From assembly GCF_003590875.1 (NCBI RefSeq), contig NZ_QYUN01000002.1, positions 310,001 through 374,000 of the forward strand: DNA of 64,000 nucleotides, read 5' to 3'. Below are positions 43,907 to 52,664 of this stretch, one piece after another; positions within the stretch are counted from its first letter, which is position 1; each line of letters opens with the position of its first letter. Source of the DNA: Noviherbaspirillum cavernae. Its GTDB lineage: Bacteria; Pseudomonadota; Gammaproteobacteria; Burkholderiales; Burkholderiaceae_D. Under the pieces are notes generated by a model. That model did not search any database. It saw nothing but the letters and a program-made list of their open reading frames with translations, and was not told the origin of the DNA. The translations under genes and the position numbers were made by a program.

Positions 43907-45325
43907 TCAATGCTTGACTGGAATGACGCGTACCACGTCCTTGAGTCCCATGACATTGAAGAGGGCAGCGACGAGATGGTTTACCTGATGGAATTCCATG
44001 AGCTTGCCCTGGTGGCAGGACGGTGCCATGCCCGACAACAGCCGGCCGGCAGCGTTGAAATCGACGCGGGTCAGACGCGAGCAATCGATGATCGCCGCTT
44101 CGCGGCTGTCAGAGTACGCGGCAAGTGCGACGATGAGTTGATCGACGTTGCCTTCTATGACCGGCGGCATGACGAAGGTGTCCGACGCGCCGACTGCCTG
44201 CGGTTGCGCCGCTGCCGAAGTCGTCACCTTGCCCCTGGGCGCGACGAATGCCGGCGGCGAGACTTCAAACGTGATGCAGTAGTCGATGCTGACTTCCTCG
44301 AAGTCCTGTTCGCGATTCAGCAGGCGCAGGATTTCCATCAGCAGCAGCCACGCATCCTCGCTGTCGTCGCGCCGTCCCGCCTGCACGATGTTCCTGATCT
44401 TGTCGGCCAGTTCGGGCGCGCCGGCCAGAATCAGGTCATGGCCGGATTTCTCCAGCCGCTTCAGCGCACCCAGCAGCAGGCCGCAGCCCGCCGGCTCCAC
44501 CTCGGTGATGCGAATGAATTCCAGCCGCAATGCGCGATGGCTTTCGGCGAGCCGTTGCACCCGCTCGAACAGCTTCACGCAGCCGGCGTCGAGCTTGCCG
44601 GTGAACGGCACCATTGGCGTCGCTCCACTCGACGTCGTCTGCGCTTGCGGCGCGTCCGCCTGACCGAGCATGCGCCATGTCGGCGGCGATGTCTCGAACT
44701 TGCTGGCGTATGCAATCGAGAGACTCTCGAATTCCTGCTGCTTGCCGGTGATTTGATGCAGGTCGAACAGCATCCACCACGCCGTCATGGTGGCATTGCC
44801 GAGGTTGTCCTGCGCAATCGCGTCGCACAACATCTGCTCGACCATCTCGGGCTGGTTGTTTGCAAACAGGATCGCGGCCTCTTCGATGACGGCGGCTTCC
44901 GATGGTGGCGCTGCAACAGCATTGACCGTTGCGCGGCCTTCCAGCAAAAAATCCGTGGCGGAGTCGAGCGTTGCCGGTGCCGCGGTCGTGAAGTCGAGCG
45001 GCGGCAGGATCTTTTTTTCTGTAGTCGCCGATACGGGAACCGGTCTGGGGGGCGTTGCGGATTTGAGGGGCTGGACCGTCGCGGGCTTGACGAATTCCGA
45101 TGACATTTCGGATTCGATCGCATCGATTTTCAAGGCGGTCGCGCGGGCAGCATGCGCGTCGCGTTTCAGGCCTTGCGCACGTTCGCTGCTCGTTCTGTCG
45201 CTTGAACGTGATGACGTGCCGTCGCGTCTGGCGCGCGTGGAGTCGGTGCCGGCCGAAGATGTCTGCCGACGATCCTTCTTGGCAAAAAGTGAAAAGATTC
45301 CCACGTTTCCCTTGGTGTGACGCAT
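43907..45325 (-). CDS. Two-STAS-domain protein with duplicated module
   Basis: 472 residues. After a basic, Ser/Thr/Arg-rich N-terminus (IFSLFAKKDR near 10) and a linker, a helical segment (182-217, AWWMLFDLHQITGKQQEFES...) precedes STAS-like domain 1 (about 237-315). A second copy of the segment (325-360, AWLLLMEILRLLNREQDFEE...) precedes STAS-like domain 2 (about 385-470). The two segments share QxFExxSIxYxxxFExSPP. Both STAS domains lack the phosphorylatable Ser/Thr at the usual site. The start may be ATG 45325 or a GTG seven codons later, which has a nearer AAGGG. The protein may be a scaffold or regulator; function unknown. Confidence 0.75.
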   Translation of the reverse strand: MRHTKGNVGIFSLFAKKDRRQTSSAGTDSTRARRDGTSSRSSDRTSSERAQGLKRDAHAARATALKIDAIESEMSSEFVKPATVQPLKSATPPRPVPVSATTEKKILPPLDFTTAAPATLDSATDFLLEGRATVNAVAAPPSEAAVIEEAAILFANNQPEMVEQMLCDAIAQDNLGNATMTAWWMLFDLHQITGKQQEFESLSIAYASKFETSPPTWRMLGQADAPQAQTTSSGATPMVPFTGKLDAGCVKLFERVQRLAESHRALRLEFIRITEVEPAGCGLLLGALKRLEKSGHDLILAGAPELADKIRNIVQAGRRDDSEDAWLLLMEILRLLNREQDFEEVSIDYCITFEVSPPAFVAPRGKVTTSAAAQPQAVGASDTFVMPPVIEGNVDQLIVALAAYSDSREAAIIDCSRLTRVDFNAAGRLLSGMAPSCHQGKLMEFHQVNHLVAALFNVMGLKDVVRVIPVKH

Positions 45326-45461
45326 TCGTCCCGCGTCCGTGCAACATCACGCGGGACAAAATTCATAGTTGAATTAAGGTAACACAATTCCTGATCGGAC
45401 CGATATTAAAAGGGCGTGCCTATTCTTTGTCAATATTGCAATTCGACTGCGTTCCCCGGCG

Positions 45462-46765
45462 TTAGAACCGTGTGCGCATCCCGATGATCAGACTCCTTCC
45501 TGGTTGCGGCGCAACACTCTTGATAACGGACGTCGCCAGCCGGATGTCCTCGTTCAGCAGATTCTTCGCAATCGCAAACCAGGTCAGCCGCGTCGTGCCT
45601 ATGCGCTGCGTCCAGGACAGATTGGCATCGAGTTGCGTATATGCGGGCGTGACCGTTGTCTCGAACGTCGCGAGACGGTCCTGTTGCAGCGCACGCAATA
45701 CGGATACGCCGCTGCGCCACACGCCGCGCTTGTCGCCGGCATCGATGCCGACGCGGTTGGCCGGCTGCAACGGCAGGTCGCCTGCGTTATCGAGCACGCC
45801 GCGCGAGGTGTCGGCAAAGCCGCGCAAAGACAGGCCTTCGCCGTGCAGGTTGTAGCTGATTTCGGCTTCGCCGCCGCGTATCGTCGCGTTGGCCTGCGAC
45901 CAGAGCAGCTGCCGGAATTCGGCCGCCGGATCGATGCTGCCTTCGGCATCGACCATAGCGCCGTCGATGCGGCCAAACATGAAATTCCTGATACGGCTCT
46001 TAAAAATATTCATCGCCCAGCGAACCGGACCGTCGGTTTTTTGCAACGTCAATTCGATGTTGCGGGAAGTCCCCGCGCGAGCATGGGGTCCCCGATGTCG
46101 AACGTCGCGGTGGATTCGTGCGGGCCGCTGGAATAGAGCTCCTCGGCGGTGGGTGCGCGTTGCGCGACAGCGAAGGTGGCGCCGGCGCCATAGCCTTGCG
46201 CGAAAGTCCGCAAGCCGCCGAGCGAATACGAGGTCAGATCGAACGAGCGCTGCGGCACGTTATCCGCTTGCGGCGTGCGCTTGACTGATTCGAGCCGTAA
46301 TCCCGTTCCTCGACCAGGAAGCCCGCCGTCGATATTGATTTTGTGATGGGCACGGTGTCGGCCTTTCCGGCTTCTGCCGACAGTGCCGAGAACCGGTTCT
46401 GCGCCGTCTGCACGCCGAACGAGCCGTGCCATCCCGCCAGCGGTGCGTGCGTCAGTTCCCAGCGCGTTTCGAGCGCCTTGTTGGCGAAGTCGGTGGCCGG
46501 CGTGCCGTCTTCGGTTTTCTCCGTGTGCTTGTAGTCGGTCGCGCCGAGCTTGAACCTGAAACTGTCGAACATGGAGAGCGGCCGGTTGACCAGACCATCG
46601 ATATCGAACCGGGTTTGCGTCAGGTCGATGAAGGATTTCTCGGCGGTCTGTTCATCAGCCAGCAACAGCTGCGGCTTGTTGAAGAGCACGCGTGCAATCG
46701 CGACGCGCTGCTGCTGGCCCTGACTCAATTGATGTGGTCCGGCCGTCGTCTTGTCGCCACATCGG
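45462..46765 (-). pseudogene. ZnuD-like TonB receptor remnant fused to an ABC ATPase fragment
   Basis: Three reading frames, broken near 46295-46310 and 46070-46075, together read as the C-terminal two thirds of a TonB-dependent receptor. From upstream they are RFDIDGLVNRPLSMFDSFRF, then RSFDLTSYSLGGLRTFAQGY and RAPTAEELYSSGPHESTATF, then the final strands ending LIIGMRTRF. The upstream end (about 46640-46765) instead encodes HQLSQGQQQRVAIARVL and KPQLLLADEQTA, an ABC-ATPase signature and Walker B whose DEP is changed to DEQ. The receptor body resembles zinc-type ZnuD receptors. Plug, signal and N-terminus are missing. It is a decayed gene formed by a deletion between two transporter genes. 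Confidence 0.72.
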
Positions 46766-46793
46766 CGACGTCAGCGGATTCATGCCCGCAAAA

Positions 46794-46830
46794 AAACAAG
46801 CGTGCGTCCAACAGCAACGCACGCTTGTTT
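46794..46830 (-). terminator. Rho-independent terminator of dksA
   Basis: AAACAAGCGTGCGT (46794-46807) and ACGCACGCTTGTTT (46817-46830) form a 14-bp stem with a 9-nt loop. On the minus strand it ends in TTGTTTTTTTGC, 37 bp after the dksA stop. Confidence 0.9.
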
Positions 46831-46866
46831 CATATCACTTGTCACGCGGGCCGAGGCCCGGATCGA

Positions 46867-47718
46867 TCAGTCGCCGTACAGCTTCTGCTTGAGTTCGCGG
46901 CGCTGCTGCGCTTCCAGCGACAGTGTCGCCGTCGGGCGGGCCAGCAAGCGCGGAATGCCGATCGGTTCGCCGGTTTCTTCGCACCAACCGTATTCGCCGG
47001 CATCAATGCTGGCGATGGATTGCTGGACTTTCTTGAGGAGTTTGCGTTCGCGATCGCGTGTGCGCAGTTCGAGCGCGTGTTCTTCCTCGATCGTCGCACG
47101 GTCTGCCGGATCCGGCACCAGCACGGTTTCACGCAAGTGCTCGGTGGTCTCCCCGGCATTTTTCAGCAAATCGATCTCGAGTTGCTGCAAACGAGCCTTG
47201 AAGAAGGCCAGTTGCGCGCCATTCATGTAGTCCTTGTCGCTCATCTGCAGGATTGCCGCTTCGGTCAACAGCGTACCTTTGGATGGGGCATCGGGAGTTG
47301 GTTTAGTTGTTTTGGTGGCCACTTCGCTTACTTTCGAAACTACGGGTTTTTCAATTCTATCTCTTAATCCTGCACTTGCATTGTTGCCGCTCATATACGC
47401 GTCGGGTGGAACCTCTTTCGAAACTGCCTTGGACGCCGGTTTCAGTATCGTTTTGGCTTTACCGTTTCCTGTTTCCGTTGCGGGTTTTGTGTTGACTGAT
47501 GCGCCTGCTTTCCTGGCGACGGCTTCTTTCTCGGAGGATTTGGAAGCTGCCTTTGATTTCGTTGCTGTGGTTGCTGTCTTTCCGGATGTTTCTTTCGACG
47601 GCTGGACTGTCTTGGCGGGTGTTTTCGCTGTCGGCGGCACGACGGCTTTGGTTGCCAGCTTGCCGGCTCCCTTGGCGGCGGCGCTTTTTGTTGCGGATCT
47701 GGTAACGGTTGCGTTCAT
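46867..47718 (-). CDS. dksA: DksA family protein with long N-terminal extension
   Basis: 283 residues. The DksA core is 150-283: a coiled coil with the tip motif DPADRA (203-208) that enters the RNA polymerase secondary channel, and a C-terminal globular part. The zinc finger has one Cys (246, in YGWCEETG); the other three positions are Thr, Ser and Ala, so zinc-independent folding is expected, as in many beta- and alphaproteobacterial DksA proteins. Residues 1-147 are a low-complexity Lys/Ala/Thr/Ser tail absent from E. coli DksA. The start is the ATG at 47718; the frame is open to 47778. CobW is upstream. Confidence 0.87.
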   Translation of the reverse strand: MNATVTRSATKSAAAKGAGKLATKAVVPPTAKTPAKTVQPSKETSGKTATTATKSKAASKSSEKEAVARKAGASVNTKPATETGNGKAKTILKPASKAVSKEVPPDAYMSGNNASAGLRDRIEKPVVSKVSEVATKTTKPTPDAPSKGTLLTEAAILQMSDKDYMNGAQLAFFKARLQQLEIDLLKNAGETTEHLRETVLVPDPADRATIEEEHALELRTRDRERKLLKKVQQSIASIDAGEYGWCEETGEPIGIPRLLARPTATLSLEAQQRRELKQKLYGD

Positions 47719-47898
47719 CGTATCCTCTTTATAGTGAACTGTCCGACCTGCCAGGATTCGCTGCGCTGTTTCCGCCACAGGCGTGTGCCTGTTGCATCAA
47801 AGCGCCGCAGACTCCATCGGACGCCGCGTGCAGCGAGCATGCATTGCCGCCAATCGATCTACCTCCACTGATTGAATCTACATCAAAACCGCGTTAGT

Positions 47899-48927
47899 TT
47901 ATACCAAACACTGTTCCAGTCCGCGAATAAAAATATCGCTCGGAAGATTCTTTCCGATAAATACCAGCTTGCTGCCGCGCGTTTCGTTTTCGGCCCATTT
48001 CGCGCCGATGTCCGTGCCCATCGTCTGGTGGACTCCCTGAAATATCACCTTGCGGTCGGCATTTTCCATCAACAGCACGCCCTTGTAGCGCAGCATCCGA
48101 GGTCCATATACTTGCACCAGTCCGCCGAGAAATTCGTCCAGTCGCGCCACGTGAAACGGACGCTCGCTCTTGAACACGAATGCGGCAATGTCGTCGGCAT
48201 GATGCGCGTGATGGTGATCGTGACTGCAATCAGCGTCGCAGTCGTGATCGTGATGTTCATGCTCATGTTCCGCCGCCAGAAAATCCGGGTCAATGTCGAG
48301 CTTGTCGTTGAGGTTGAAGCCGCGGATATCCAGCACCTCGGAAATCGGCGCGTTGCCGAATTCAACCTTGCCGATCGACGCACGCGGATTGATGCGCTTG
48401 AGGCGGTTGGCGAGCGTATTCAGTTCGCTGTTGCCGACCAGATCGATCTTCGACAGCAATATCTTGTCGGCAAAGCCAACTTGCCGTTGCGCTTCTTCAT
48501 GCTCGTCCAGTTGCTGCATTGCATGTCTGGCATCGACCACGGTAATGACGGCGTCGAGCATGTAATGCGTGGCGACTTCATCATCCATGAAAAATGTTTG
48601 CGCGACCGGGCCGGGATTCGCGAGGCCCGTGGTTTCGATCACGACACGATCGAATTGCAATTCGCCGGCATTGCGTTTTTGCGCGAGCGTTGCGAGCGCC
48701 ACGATCAAATCGCCGCGCACCGTGCAGCAGATGCAGCCGTTGTTCATTTCCACGATCTGTTCGTTGCTGTCCTGCACCAGGATTTCGTTGTCGATGTTTT
48801 CCGGCCCGAATTCGTTCTCGATGACGGCGATCTTGTAGCCGTGCGGCTCGCGCAGGATGCGATTGAGCAGCGTCGTTTTACCGGCGCCGAGAAAGCCGGT
48901 CAGGATGGTGGTGGGAATCAATGCCAT
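47899..48927 (-). CDS. CobW-family GTPase, probable zinc chaperone
   Basis: 342 residues. P-loop GFLGAGKT at 11-18, metal motif CICC at 65-68, and the SKIDLVG (NKxD-like) base-recognition motif near 159. A His-rich stretch (221-243) lies between the GTPase and CobW C-terminal domains and is typical of metal carriers. Adjacent to a Zur-like regulator and in the block with the zinc-receptor remnant, it is most likely a ZNG1/ZigA-type zinc chaperone. The start is the ATG at 48927, because the P-loop follows within 10 residues. It lies 37 bp downstream of the regulator gene. Confidence 0.87.
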   Translation of the reverse strand: MALIPTTILTGFLGAGKTTLLNRILREPHGYKIAVIENEFGPENIDNEILVQDSNEQIVEMNNGCICCTVRGDLIVALATLAQKRNAGELQFDRVVIETTGLANPGPVAQTFFMDDEVATHYMLDAVITVVDARHAMQQLDEHEEAQRQVGFADKILLSKIDLVGNSELNTLANRLKRINPRASIGKVEFGNAPISEVLDIRGFNLNDKLDIDPDFLAAEHEHEHHDHDCDADCSHDHHHAHHADDIAAFVFKSERPFHVARLDEFLGGLVQVYGPRMLRYKGVLLMENADRKVIFQGVHQTMGTDIGAKWAENETRGSKLVFIGKNLPSDIFIRGLEQCLV

Positions 48928-48964
48928 GGTGTGAGGTGCGGAAACAGAAATGAGCAGTGGGATA

Positions 48965-49477
48965 TCAATGCGCGCAATCGGCGCACCAGCCCTTGATCGT
49001 GAATTCGATGTCATGGCCCTGGAATCCTTTTCCAAGCGATTCCTGCAGGGCGCTTTGCAGCAGCGCTGCGTCGCCGATGCTGTCGAGGCAGAATACCCTG
49101 GAGCAGCGCGTGCATTTGAAATGGCCATGTTGATGCTGCGCACCATGACCGTTCTGCCGGGCGCTGGTGCTCGACTCCGCGCCTGCGCTGTAGCGAAACA
49201 CGCGGTCGTCGCTGGCGATCTTGTGCGCCAGCCCTGCATCCGTCAGGCAATCCAGCGCGCGGTACAGCGTGACGCGGTCCATGTCGACGAAGGTGTCCTG
49301 CAGGTCCTGATGCGAAAGCGCGCGGTCGGCACCGAGCAGTGCGGCCAGCACTTTCACGCGCGCATCGGTGATGCGCACGGATGCGTCGCGCAACTGTTTT
49401 TCCGCCAGTGCGAGAATCTGCTGCGAGCTCGGTCGGCGCTGACGCTGCACGCTGGAGACATCTGACTTCGATTTCAT
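48965..49477 (-). CDS. Fur-family regulator, probably Zur
   Basis: 170 residues. The winged helix (about 35-90, RVTLYRALDCLTDAGLAHKI) is typical of Fur. C122/C125 and C165/C168 form the structural zinc site, and a His-rich linker (about 111-119, HGAQHQHGH) is present. Fur and Zur are hard to tell apart from sequence; the CobW neighbour favours Zur. No obvious Zur box was seen upstream. The N-terminal ~20 residues are a basic, Ser/Gln-rich extension. Confidence 0.85.
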   Translation of the reverse strand: MKSKSDVSSVQRQRRPSSQQILALAEKQLRDASVRITDARVKVLAALLGADRALSHQDLQDTFVDMDRVTLYRALDCLTDAGLAHKIASDDRVFRYSAGAESSTSARQNGHGAQHQHGHFKCTRCSRVFCLDSIGDAALLQSALQESLGKGFQGHDIEFTIKGWCADCAH

Positions 49478-49561
49478 CGTGGATCAATACAAAGTGAAGC
49501 GGATGAACAGATTATGCCGCATTCACTGCAATTGAGTTGCAAGTACTGTCTTGCGCGCCAA

Positions 49562-50764
49562 TCAGGGTTTTTGCAGCAGCAAGCCCTTGAGATATTCGCC
49601 TTCCGGAAAACTGGTCGACATCGGATGATCCACGCCCGCAGACAGCCGCCGCAGAATGCGCGCATCGACTTTCGCATCGTTGGCCGCACCGGCCACGATC
49701 TTCTGGAACAGGTCCGCGCTGATTGCACCGGAGCAGGAATAGGTGAACAGCAAGCCGCCTTCGCGCAGCAATTGCAGGCCCAGCAGGTTGATGTCCTTGT
49801 AGGCGCGCGCCGCACGATCCACGTGATCGGGCGACGAGGCGAACTTCGGCGGATCCAGCACGATCAGGTCGAACGACTTGCCCTGCTCGCGCAGGCTGCG
49901 CAATGTCTTGAACACATCGGCATCCAGCCACTCGGCCTTCGTCGAATCGAAGCCGTTCAGCTGCATGTTGCGCTTCGCCGTTTCCAGCGCCTCGCCGGAG
50001 GAGTCGATGGACAGCACGCTCCTTGCGCCGCCTTTGAGCGCCGCCAGCGAAAAACCGCCGGTGTAGCAGAAGCAGTTCAGCACATCGCGCCCGGCTGCGT
50101 GCGCCATCACGATCCGGCGGTTGTCGCGCTGGTCGATGTAGAAGCCGGTCTTGTGGCCCGTCTTGATCTCCACCGCATAACGCACGCCGTTTTCCGTTAC
50201 CGGCGTATGGTCTTGCGGTTCGTTGCCGGCGAGGGTGCCGGTTACCAGCGGCAAGCCTTCGCGTTCGCGGACCGAGGCGTCGGAGCGTTCATACACGTTC
50301 GGGCAGCCGGTTTCGGCGATCAAGGCTTGCACGATCGGGGTCTTCCATGCTTCCACGCCGGCCGACTGGAACTGGCAAACGAGGTGGCCGTCCTTGCCGG
50401 CATACCAGTCGACCACCAGACCCGGAAAGCCGTCCGCTTCGCCGAAGATCAGGCGAATGGCGTCGGTGTCCTTCACGCTGTCCAGCCGGTAAGCGAGCGC
50501 CTTCTTGATGCGGCGCTTGATCAATGCATGGTCAATCGCCTCGTTCTCGTTGAAGCTCCAGACCCGCGCCCGGATCTGCGACTTCGGGCTGAAGGCCGCG
50601 CGCGCCAGAAACTGGCCGGATGACGAACGCACCACGGCGGTTGCGCCGGATTTCGCCTTCTCCTCGGGCTTGCCTTCGACATGTTCGATCGCGGTCGGGA
50701 AAATCCAGGGATGGCGGCGCAGCAGGCTTTTTTCCTTGCCGGGTTTGAGTGTGATGGTCAGCAT
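49562..50764 (-). CDS. rlmI: 23S rRNA (cytosine-5)-methyltransferase RlmI
   Basis: 400 residues. An N-terminal PUA domain (KPGKEKSLLRRHPWIFPTAI) is followed by an RlmI-type middle domain (IRLIFGEADGFPGLVVDWY) and a Rossmann methyltransferase (DVLNCFCYTGGFSLAALKGGARSVLSIDSS; LIVLDPPKFASS). The E. coli homologue methylates C1962 of 23S rRNA. The family's catalytic Cys would be in the YSCSGAIS segment. Confidence 0.9.
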   Translation of the reverse strand: MLTITLKPGKEKSLLRRHPWIFPTAIEHVEGKPEEKAKSGATAVVRSSSGQFLARAAFSPKSQIRARVWSFNENEAIDHALIKRRIKKALAYRLDSVKDTDAIRLIFGEADGFPGLVVDWYAGKDGHLVCQFQSAGVEAWKTPIVQALIAETGCPNVYERSDASVREREGLPLVTGTLAGNEPQDHTPVTENGVRYAVEIKTGHKTGFYIDQRDNRRIVMAHAAGRDVLNCFCYTGGFSLAALKGGARSVLSIDSSGEALETAKRNMQLNGFDSTKAEWLDADVFKTLRSLREQGKSFDLIVLDPPKFASSPDHVDRAARAYKDINLLGLQLLREGGLLFTYSCSGAISADLFQKIVAGAANDAKVDARILRRLSAGVDHPMSTSFPEGEYLKGLLLQKP

Positions 50765-50874
50765 GGGGATGAATTCAAGTGGTGGTCACCAGTCCGGTCG
50801 CGCAGCGCCTGAATGATCGCAAGTTGCTTGCGTCGGAATGGGTTGCATGGTTTCAGCGATAGGGAAAACGCGTC

Positions 50875-51855
50875 TCAGCTCTTCTTCCTGGCGCGCGGAT
50901 GTGCCGCGTCATACACCTGCGCCAGTCGCTGGAAATCGAGCGATGTGTATACCTGCGTCGCGGCGATGGAAGCATGGCCGAGCATCTCCTGCACCGCGCG
51001 CAAATCACCGGATGACTGCAGCAGATGCGACGCGAAGGAATGGCGCAGCACGTGCGGATGCACATCGGACGGCACGTTCAATGCCTGCGCATGCGCCTTC
51101 AGGCGTCGTTGCACCATGCGCGGCGACATGCGCGTGCCGCGCCCGGTCAGGAACAGCGCATGCGGCTCGCCCTTGACGAGGGATTCGCGCACCGCAAGCC
51201 ATGCCGCGACCGCCTGCAGCGCAGGCTTGCCGACGGGCACCTTGCGCACCTTGTTGCCCTTGCCGGTGACGTGCACTTCCTGCTCGTCGAAGTCGATCCA
51301 GCTCGCCGACACGTGATCGTCTTCCTTGATGTAGCGCACATCGAGCGAGGTCAGTTCCGACACGCGCAGCCCGCTCGAATAGAGCAGCTCGAACATGGCG
51401 CGATTGCACAACTGGTCGGGCGCTTGCGCATCCTTGCCGGGCCTGCCTTCGGCCACGACGCGTATCGCATCGTCGGCGGACAGGGCCTTGGGCAGGGGCT
51501 TGCTGCGCTTGGGCGGCTTGACGCCGTTGACCGGGTTCGACGCCAGTTCCGCATGTTCCGCCAGCCAGTTGAAAAAGCCGCGCCAGGCGGACAGCTTGCG
51601 CGCAATGGAGCGCGCGTTCAAGCCTTTCGCATGCATCTGCGAAGCGAATTTGCGGATATGAAAATGGCTGACCGACGCGAACGCGACGTTGCCGGGCAAG
51701 GCTTTCGTGTATTCGCTCAGTTCATTCAGGTCGCGACGATAATTGTCAGTCGTGTGCCTGGACAGCATGCGCTGCGTGCGCAGACCGTCGATATGACGGT
51801 CGAGCCAGGTCTGATTGCTGTCCGCGCTCACATTCGCATCTAGACAAGCAGGCAA
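50875..51855 (-). CDS. xerC: Site-specific tyrosine recombinase XerC
   Basis: 326 residues. The N-terminal SAM-like domain (about 15-105) and catalytic domain are complete, with active residues R164 (SSGLRVSEL), K199, H268 and R271 (HVLRHSF), H294 (LGHAS), and Y303 (QVYTSLD). XerC and XerD resolve chromosome dimers at dif. The start overlaps the stop of the DUF484 gene by 16 bp, the usual pairing in proteobacteria (dapF-DUF484-xerC). Confidence 0.95.
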   Translation of the reverse strand: MPACLDANVSADSNQTWLDRHIDGLRTQRMLSRHTTDNYRRDLNELSEYTKALPGNVAFASVSHFHIRKFASQMHAKGLNARSIARKLSAWRGFFNWLAEHAELASNPVNGVKPPKRSKPLPKALSADDAIRVVAEGRPGKDAQAPDQLCNRAMFELLYSSGLRVSELTSLDVRYIKEDDHVSASWIDFDEQEVHVTGKGNKVRKVPVGKPALQAVAAWLAVRESLVKGEPHALFLTGRGTRMSPRMVQRRLKAHAQALNVPSDVHPHVLRHSFASHLLQSSGDLRAVQEMLGHASIAATQVYTSLDFQRLAQVYDAAHPRARKKS

Positions 51856-52508
51856 GTCAGCGCCGCGCCTGCGGTATCCGCGATCTTGGTCAGGAAATCG
51901 GTGCCCATGTCGGGCGTGAAGCGGCCTGCCTCGGGAGAGCCAAGCACCAGCAGGCCGAATGCTTCCTGCTCGGCACCGGTGCGCAGCGGCAGCATGGCCA
52001 GCGACTGTACCGATGCGCCTTCATCGAACCAGGACGCCGCTTCGAAATCGTTGTTCTGGCCGCAAAAAGGCGCGGTCAAGCCATTGCAGAAAATCCTTGC
52101 ATCGGCGGACACGTCGGCGGCAAACCAGGTGTGCGAAAACTCTTCGGACACGCCCCAGATACGCAGCGTCACATGCGGCACCGCGAAGATCGTCTGCAAG
52201 CCGTTGATCAGCGCATGCGGCAGATCGACATCGTTGCGCGCCAGCAGCAGCGAGCGCGTCCACAGCTGGAACTTCTGCGTGATGTCGTCGTTCTCCTGTC
52301 CGATACGCATCAGTTCCATCAGGCGCAGTTCCAGCGCCTTGATCTTGTCGCGCAGAACTTCCATCTGTCTTTCCTGCAAGGACACCGTGCGGCCGGCGAG
52401 CGGGCTGGTCAGCTTCACTTTCGCCAGCAACTCGCTGTGCTCTTCAAAAAAATGCGGGTTGTCCGACAGATAATCGGCGATGGCGTTGGAGTCCGGTTGA
52501 TAGGTCAT
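51840..52508 (-). CDS. DUF484 family protein
   Basis: 222 residues. An N-terminal helix (IADYLSDNPHFFEEHSELLAKVKLTSPLAGRTVSLQERQMEVLRDKIKALE) is the family signature and the rest resembles a GAF-like fold (about 80-222). It is found next to xerC across proteobacteria, function unknown. It overlaps the xerC start by 16 bp. Upstream is a 156-bp gap containing the dapF terminator. Confidence 0.88.
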   Translation of the reverse strand: MTYQPDSNAIADYLSDNPHFFEEHSELLAKVKLTSPLAGRTVSLQERQMEVLRDKIKALELRLMELMRIGQENDDITQKFQLWTRSLLLARNDVDLPHALINGLQTIFAVPHVTLRIWGVSEEFSHTWFAADVSADARIFCNGLTAPFCGQNNDFEAASWFDEGASVQSLAMLPLRTGAEQEAFGLLVLGSPEAGRFTPDMGTDFLTKIADTAGAALTCLLV

Positions 52509-52614
52509 GGATGCAGGCTCGGAAAGGTTGACGGGACTGGTCGGTGCGTGATTTTAACCGACAAAGGCAGCGTTGATTGAGGGAAAAACGTCGTGTCTGT
52601 GCGGCGTTGCGGCA

Positions 52615-52642
52615 ACAAAAAAGGGCCTGCGGAGAGGCCCTT
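52615..52642 (-). terminator. Rho-independent terminator of dapF
   Basis: AAGGGCCT (52621-52628) and AGGCCCTT (52635-52642) form a stem with a 6-nt loop. On the minus strand the stem ends in TTTTTTG, about 22 bp after the dapF stop. Confidence 0.85.
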
Positions 52643-52664
52643 GCGACGTGCCGTGCAGGTTCGA

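Noticed and set aside
42233..45103. A 956-codon open frame on the plus strand opposite hslU, hslV and the STAS gene
   Set aside because: It is antisense to three genes with clear family matches; long antisense frames are expected in high-GC DNA, and its translation is rich in Arg, His and Ala without any domain.
46867..47718. Loss of zinc-finger Cys in DksA as evidence of decay
   Set aside because: The coiled coil, DPADRA tip and C-terminal fold are intact, and replacement of most Cys is usual in betaproteobacterial DksA.
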